NCBI RefSeq assembly: GCF_002904335.1
Contig: NZ_PPHF01000070.1
Span: 62,001-126,000, forward strand
From: Amycolatopsis sp. CA-126428
Lineage (GTDB): Bacteria; Actinomycetota; Actinomycetes; Mycobacteriales; Pseudonocardiaceae
Direction of reading: 5' to 3'
Length of the DNA: 64,000 nt
The notes beneath the pieces are model-generated. The model had not been told where the DNA came from. It did no database searches and worked only from the letters and a program-made list of their open reading frames with translations. The position numbers and the translations under genes were made by a program. The stretch's first letter is position 1, and every line of letters starts with the position of its first letter. Below, piece by piece: positions 60,666 to 64,000 of this stretch.

Positions 60666-62117
60666 GTAGCCGCGCGGGAAACCCATTCCGGCGGCAATCT
60701 CGTGTGGTTCGAGCATCCGAAACGTGCACGACTCGACCGGCGGGGTGCCCCCGATGAGGGCGTAGCGGTCGCGGGTGGTCAGCGTGCCGATCGGCTGGTC
60801 GACTTGCTGGGTGCCGCCGTTGCCGTAATAGGCCATCAGCAACGCCAGCTCGGCCTCGCCGGTCGGCGGGCCGACCAGGCCATGGTGGTTGCCGCCGGCC
60901 GAGACGGTGGGGATCGGCCCGTCGATCGGGTAGGCCATCGTGGCGGAGCCGCCGTTGCGCTGGATCGAGATGAACGGCGGTACCACCACCGCGGTCTCCC
61001 GGCGGCAGGTCTGCGTCCGCAGCGGTTCGAGGATCGTGCTGGCGGTGTCGACCCCGGCGCGGGCGGCGCAGGAGAGCAGCAGCGGCGGGCACACCAGCCC
61101 GTCGGTCTCCCGGGTCGTACGGGTCGGCAGCGGCTCGCCGACGCTGGTGGCGTGCTGGCGCCACGTTCCCCCAGCCGGGGTGAGCAGCGCCCCGACGTGA
61201 CGGCGTAGCCCGGCCTCGATCCGGTCCATGGTGTTCTCGGTCAGCGGGTCCGGCCGGCCGCGGTCGTCGACCCGTTCCCCGATCCGCTGGCCGGGGTCGA
61301 GCGACCAGTCGATGATCGTGGACGCCGGCAGCACTCCGGGTTCGACGATCTGGTGGCGGCAGGCGCGGTGCGGGCAGCGGTAGACGTACTGGCCGTAGCG
61401 GATGCCGTAGACGCCCATGGTGTTGCGGGGGTTCTTGAACACCTGCACCGCGGTCACCAGCTGGTCGCAGGCCGGGCAGTACGCCGTGGGGCGCAGCCAG
61501 TTGTCCCAGTCCGGGTCCCGGCCCAGGCACTTGTGCCAGTAGGCGAGGAAGAACCGGTTGCGGGACTGCGCGATCTTCCCGAGGGTGGGACCGGTGACGT
61601 GCATGGCGTTGAGCGCGATCACCCGGGTGCGGTAGCCCTCGGCCTCGATCTCGCGGCGCCAGCGGCCGAACTGGTCCCACTTCACGACCTGGACCACGTT
61701 CTCCACCACGCCACCAAGTACCGGCTTGCCGCGCCGGTTCATCGCTTGCAGGTAGCGCGGGATCTCCTCCATCAGTGCCCGTGCCCGCGCGGTCTCCGGG
61801 TTCAGCGCCCGCGGCCCGCTCACCGGGTCGAACAGCACCCCTTGCGTGCTCTGGTCGAAGTCCCGTTTCTGGCCCCGGGCGTCGGTCCACGGCGGGCACG
61901 AAGGGGAGGCCCAGAAGAAGTCCACCCGCGGGAACTTGCCGATGTCGGCCTTGGCGATGTCGCCCTCGTAGTGATCCATCCGGGGAAAGTTGAGCGCGTG
62001 GGTGGCGATGGCGTCCGGGTTGTGGTTCGCACCCAGGATGCCCTCGGTGCCGGGCACGGCCAGCACACCGGTGGTGTCCCCGCCGAACCCGGCGAACTCG
62101 TGATAGGTGGTGATCAT
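60525..62117 (-). CDS. C5-cytosine DNA methyltransferase with zinc-ribbon insertion
   Basis: A 530-residue Dcm-type enzyme. Motif I is FAGFGG (8-13). Motif IV is ASPSCPPWT with Cys74 in place of the usual P-P-C-Q form. Motif VI VVENV (138-142), motif VIII QSRNRFF (184-190), motif IX region RMLEPHEIAAGMGFP and motif X VRGWGNAVPPGMAE follow in order. Two Cys pairs (CPAC 214-217 and CPHRAC 248-253) form a zinc-ribbon-like insertion ahead of the variable target-recognition region. It methylates cytosine at an unknown site. No partner restriction gene is in view. The ATG at 62117 follows GGGAG. The DpdA-like gene lies upstream in the same operon. Confidence 0.92.
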   Translation of the reverse strand: MITTYHEFAGFGGDTTGVLAVPGTEGILGANHNPDAIATHALNFPRMDHYEGDIAKADIGKFPRVDFFWASPSCPPWTDARGQKRDFDQSTQGVLFDPVSGPRALNPETARARALMEEIPRYLQAMNRRGKPVLGGVVENVVQVVKWDQFGRWRREIEAEGYRTRVIALNAMHVTGPTLGKIAQSRNRFFLAYWHKCLGRDPDWDNWLRPTAYCPACDQLVTAVQVFKNPRNTMGVYGIRYGQYVYRCPHRACRHQIVEPGVLPASTIIDWSLDPGQRIGERVDDRGRPDPLTENTMDRIEAGLRRHVGALLTPAGGTWRQHATSVGEPLPTRTTRETDGLVCPPLLLSCAARAGVDTASTILEPLRTQTCRRETAVVVPPFISIQRNGGSATMAYPIDGPIPTVSAGGNHHGLVGPPTGEAELALLMAYYGNGGTQQVDQPIGTLTTRDRYALIGGTPPVESCTFRMLEPHEIAAGMGFPRGYKVPPKVAKSKRKCVRGWGNAVPPGMAEVLGSAVIEAITGEPLEPAA

Positions 62118-62137
62118 CAGGTGGTGCTCCCTTTCGA

Positions 62138-63010
62138 TCAGGCGGCCACAGGGGTGCCGTCCTCGTCCCACAGCGCGGTTTGCTCCGGCAGGCGGCGGCG
62201 CAACTTCTCCGCCAGCGCGGCGCGCCAGGAGAGCAGGTAGTGCAGGTGGTTGGCGCAGGTCTTCACGTGTGGGCGTGGGCAGTCGTGGGTGGGTTGGCCG
62301 AGCCGGCGGGCGTCGTCGGACCAGGCCAGGGAGTCGGCGGAGTCGATGTAGGCGTGGTGCTTGATCAGGCCGAGGGTCTTGAACCCGAATCCGTGGATGC
62401 GGGGTACGCCGTAGCGGCGGACCGCGCGCAGGATCTGGCCGGCGAGGGTGGTGCTTTGCAGGCGGCAGACGCTGCCGACGCACACCAGCGGCTCCGCGGT
62501 GACGTCGATGCCGAAGCGGGCGTAGAGGTCGGCGTGACGGCAGTAGTCATCCGGTGTACGGCCTTGCAACACGAGCCGCCACGGCAACTCCGGGGCCAGG
62601 CTGCGCAACTCGATCGCGTTGACAACGGTGAGGAACTGGTGGCGGGGCACGGAGAGCTTGGTGCCGTGGAAGAACTTCCCGCCGTGCCAGCCGCCGCGGA
62701 TGATCGCGTCCTCGCACATCCAGTCCTGCGGTGACACCCACAGCATCTGCCCGATCTCGTCGCGGTAGCGGCGCACCCGCGCCACGTACTCCCGAGCCGG
62801 GACACTGTCCCAGTCACCGTGTTTCTGCAGCTGGGTGAAGCCGCCGGAGTCGTAGGCGACCGGGGCGATCGCGCGCGGCAGTGTCTTGCGGTGGCGGAGC
62901 CGGGTGTCTGAGACGAACAGTGGAACCCCGGCCTGTTCCAGGTGGATGACCTCGTGCGTGCCGGTGAGGAAGTCCAGCCCGCCGAACTCATCGCCGGGCC
63001 GGACGTCCAC
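62138..63010 (-). CDS. DpdA/TGT-like transglycosylase (putative DNA 7-deazaguanine insertion)
   Basis: A 290-residue protein of the tRNA-guanine transglycosylase superfamily. It has the base-exchange motif VAYDSGGFTQL (Asp54), a QD pair in VSPQDWM, the CVGSV stretch corresponding to the G-G loop, FGF at 207-209 and SADSLAWSDDAR with Asp225 as the probable nucleophile. A Cys/His cluster (HDCPRPHVKTCANH) fits the zinc site. DpdA enzymes exchange guanine in DNA for preQ0-type bases in phages and genomic islands. Here no preQ0 synthesis gene is in view, so the host would have to supply it. The GTG at 63010 is 4 bases after the MazG-like stop. Confidence 0.75.
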   Translation of the reverse strand: MDVRPGDEFGGLDFLTGTHEVIHLEQAGVPLFVSDTRLRHRKTLPRAIAPVAYDSGGFTQLQKHGDWDSVPAREYVARVRRYRDEIGQMLWVSPQDWMCEDAIIRGGWHGGKFFHGTKLSVPRHQFLTVVNAIELRSLAPELPWRLVLQGRTPDDYCRHADLYARFGIDVTAEPLVCVGSVCRLQSTTLAGQILRAVRRYGVPRIHGFGFKTLGLIKHHAYIDSADSLAWSDDARRLGQPTHDCPRPHVKTCANHLHYLLSWRAALAEKLRRRLPEQTALWDEDGTPVAA

Positions 63011-63014
63011 CGAC

Positions 63015-63383
63015 TCACCCCACGTCGGCCGTGGCGTTGCGGCGGTCGATGGCCTCGGCCCAGCACGCTGCGGTGGCGGCGACCTGGATCAGCTCTTCGG
63101 CCAGGTCGGCGGTGTCGGCTTCGGCGAAGCCTTCGTAGACCTCTTCGCGCAGGATGTGCAGCCAGGTGAGGCGGCCTTCGGCCCGGGCTATCTCGGTGGT
63201 GAACCGGGCAGCGTGGGCGGCGTCGGCGGCGCGGCGGGACAGCCCGGTCACATCGATGTCGGGGCCGGTGCCGTCGGGGTGGTTCTGCTCGCCCCACAGC
63301 GCGTCCTGGCGGGCGCGTTCGGCGGCGATCCTGGTCAGGATGGCGGCGGTGTGCTGCGAGACGATCGGCTGAGTGGTAGTCAT
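63015..63383 (-). CDS. MazG-like nucleotide pyrophosphohydrolase family protein
   Basis: A 122-residue helical protein. It has AAERARQDALWGEQNHPDG and WLHILREEVYEGFAEADTADLAEELIQVAATAACWAEAID, where the E-E-x-x-E and D/E-type residues match the metal sites of all-alpha NTP pyrophosphatases seen in phages and integrative elements. It could clean the nucleotide pool or remove a modified dNTP. The ATG at 63383 gives a normal size. It is followed at 4 bases by the DpdA-like gene, which suggests a common function. Confidence 0.75.
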   Translation of the reverse strand: MTTTQPIVSQHTAAILTRIAAERARQDALWGEQNHPDGTGPDIDVTGLSRRAADAAHAARFTTEIARAEGRLTWLHILREEVYEGFAEADTADLAEELIQVAATAACWAEAIDRRNATADVG

Positions 63384-63416
63384 GGCGTGGACTCGCTTTC
63401 GGGAGGCGGGCACGGG

Positions 63417-63447
63417 AAGGGCCGGGCACGCGTGGTGCCCGGCCCTT
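63417..63447. terminator. Stem-loop between element genes
   Basis: AAGGGCCGGGCAC at 63417-63429 pairs with GTGCCCGGCCCTT at 63435-63447 around GCGTG, a perfect 13-base stem. It lies between the small membrane-protein gene and the MazG-like gene on the minus strand and would separate the transcripts. Its right arm and following sequence recur at 63892-63940. Confidence 0.7.
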
Positions 63448-63489
63448 TCGGTGTCCGATGTGGTCAGTAGCGGTTGGTGGGTAGTGGCG

Positions 63490-63864
63490 TCACGGTCGCG
63501 TGTTCGTTCGGCCGCGGGTGTGCCGCTTGCTCCAGTGGATGCCCGCGCCGATGACGCTGGAGACCGCCCCGGCCGTGGCCAGGGATGGGGCGATGCTGTG
63601 CACGATCGCCAGCACGATGATGGTGACGGTGCCGAGCACGGCCACCAGGGCCAGCAGCAGCGGCCACGGCGGGATGGGGTGGGGTGGGGCAGCAACGCAA
63701 GCAGCCGGGCGGCCGCCGGCCCGGCGGTGGTCGACTGCTGCGGTTCGAGGTCGGGCGGCGTAGCCACCGTTTTGGTGTTCTCCACCGTTGCCAGCGTCGA
63801 TGTCCCGCTTGCGCGACGCCAAACCACAGAAGGGTGGTTTACGTGCCGGGCAACGCCAGCACAC
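63490..63864 (-). CDS. Small membrane protein, possibly frameshifted
   Basis: The C-terminal 65 residues have two membrane helices (PWPLLLALVAVLGTVTIIVLA and LATAGAVSSVIGAGIHW), then a basic end. The N-terminal part of this frame is unlike a protein start. A better start (GTG at 63767, MATPPDLEPQQSTTAGP) is in another frame and would join the helices only if one base were added in the run CCCCACCCCACCCC near 63680. So the gene is either decayed, read through a slip, or affected by a sequencing error. The role is unknown; a holin- or plasmid-type membrane protein is possible. Confidence 0.45.
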   Translation of the reverse strand: MCWRCPARKPPFCGLASRKRDIDAGNGGEHQNGGYAARPRTAAVDHRRAGGRPAACVAAPPHPIPPWPLLLALVAVLGTVTIIVLAIVHSIAPSLATAGAVSSVIGAGIHWSKRHTRGRTNTRP

Positions 63865-63890
63865 CGGTGGTGCCGCCGCCGAACCCGGCG
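63843..63890 (-). pseudogene. Fragment similar to the dcm 5' end
   Basis: The stretch matches 62054-62101 in the intact methyltransferase gene (motif I region, FGGDTTGVLAVPG) with a few base changes. Nothing of the rest of the gene is present. It indicates a second duplicated fragment of the same gene in the element. Confidence 0.6.
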
Positions 63891-63927
63891 CACGCGTGGT
63901 GCCCGGCCCTTCCGGCGTTCGGTGTGG

Positions 63928-64000
63928 TCAGCGGTACTGGCCGGCGCAGCGGGAACAGATCCAGTGGTGGCGGTCGTGGTCGCGCCACCCGACGTCGCGG
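63928..64000 (-). CDS. Zinc-ribbon small protein, N-terminus cut by the window edge
   Basis: The frame is open from the edge to a TGA at 63928 and encodes RDVGWRDHDRHHWICSRC plus five further residues. The C-x-x-C with preceding His pair fits half of a zinc ribbon. Only the last 23 residues are visible, so no function is assigned. It is on the same strand as the other element genes. Confidence 0.5.
   Translation of the reverse strand, partial: RDVGWRDHDRHHWICSRCAGQYR

Larger units (their letters stand above)
54961..64000. mobile_element. Integrative element at a tRNA gene (left end only)
   Basis: The tRNA gene is followed by an integrase, excisionase, iteron-like repeats, a replication-type ATPase, DNA methyltransferase, DpdA-like enzyme, MazG-like protein and small phage- or plasmid-like genes. 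Almost all of them run on the minus strand. The content is unlike the housekeeping genes to the left and fits an actinomycete integrative and conjugative element or an integrated phage-plasmid. No transfer gene (such as an FtsK/TraB-type translocase) or virion gene is in view. The right end lies outside the window. Confidence 0.85.

Overview
The window is very GC-rich chromosomal DNA from an actinomycete. Gene content and codon use point to the Pseudonocardiaceae, most likely Amycolatopsis or a close relative; this assignment is inferred, not tested. The backbone genes pdtaR, polA, rpsA, coaE and uvrB occur in the same relative order as Rv1626 to Rv1633 of Mycobacterium tuberculosis, spread out by extra genes.

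From 1 to 13.6 kb lie mostly single-gene functions: a cut-off hypothetical gene, a carboxylesterase, a SnoaL-like protein, a CPA1 antiporter carrying a UBP zinc finger, a histidine phosphatase, a FetB-like permease, an MmpS-like protein, AraC and LacI regulators, a Xre/RES toxin-antitoxin pair, an S9 peptidase and a TerC protein behind a probable yybP-ykoY manganese riboswitch. From 13.9 to 22 kb come an unusual hydrolase-ABC ATPase fusion with its permease, small metabolic genes and a secreted S37-type peptidase. From 22 to 35 kb are uvrB, a CMD protein, a DUF5685 protein with a His/Cys-rich tail, coaE-grpB, small secreted or hypothetical genes, OsmC, TetR, rpsA, a methyltransferase and two tandem GNAT paralogues.

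From 35 to 54.7 kb are a YhgE/Pip operon with a degenerate ABC ATPase, its own TetR and a palindromic operator; an AraC regulator with an oxidoreductase; a trypsin-like/NTPase protein that has lost its catalytic serine and its P-loop lysine; an EF-hand protein; polA; a thioesterase; a LysR regulator; a complete livKHMGF branched-chain amino-acid transporter; a lipoprotein; and pdtaR.

At 54887 a tRNA gene with anticodon CAA but a short variable arm marks the left end of an integrative element that continues past the right edge of the window. It carries an integrase and excisionase (ATGA overlap), a dense iteron-like array with a perfect 21-bp inverted repeat, a replication-type ATPase, a C5-cytosine methyltransferase with a zinc-ribbon insertion, a DpdA/TGT-like putative DNA-base exchange enzyme, a MazG-like protein, a small membrane protein that may be frameshifted, and a cut-off zinc-ribbon gene. 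Inside the element, an AT-richer PIN-domain nuclease gene lies between two direct copies of the 3' end of the methyltransferase gene, which looks like a nested cargo insertion. The DpdA/Dcm/MazG group and the PIN cargo are the best candidates for a little-described DNA-modification or defence system here.
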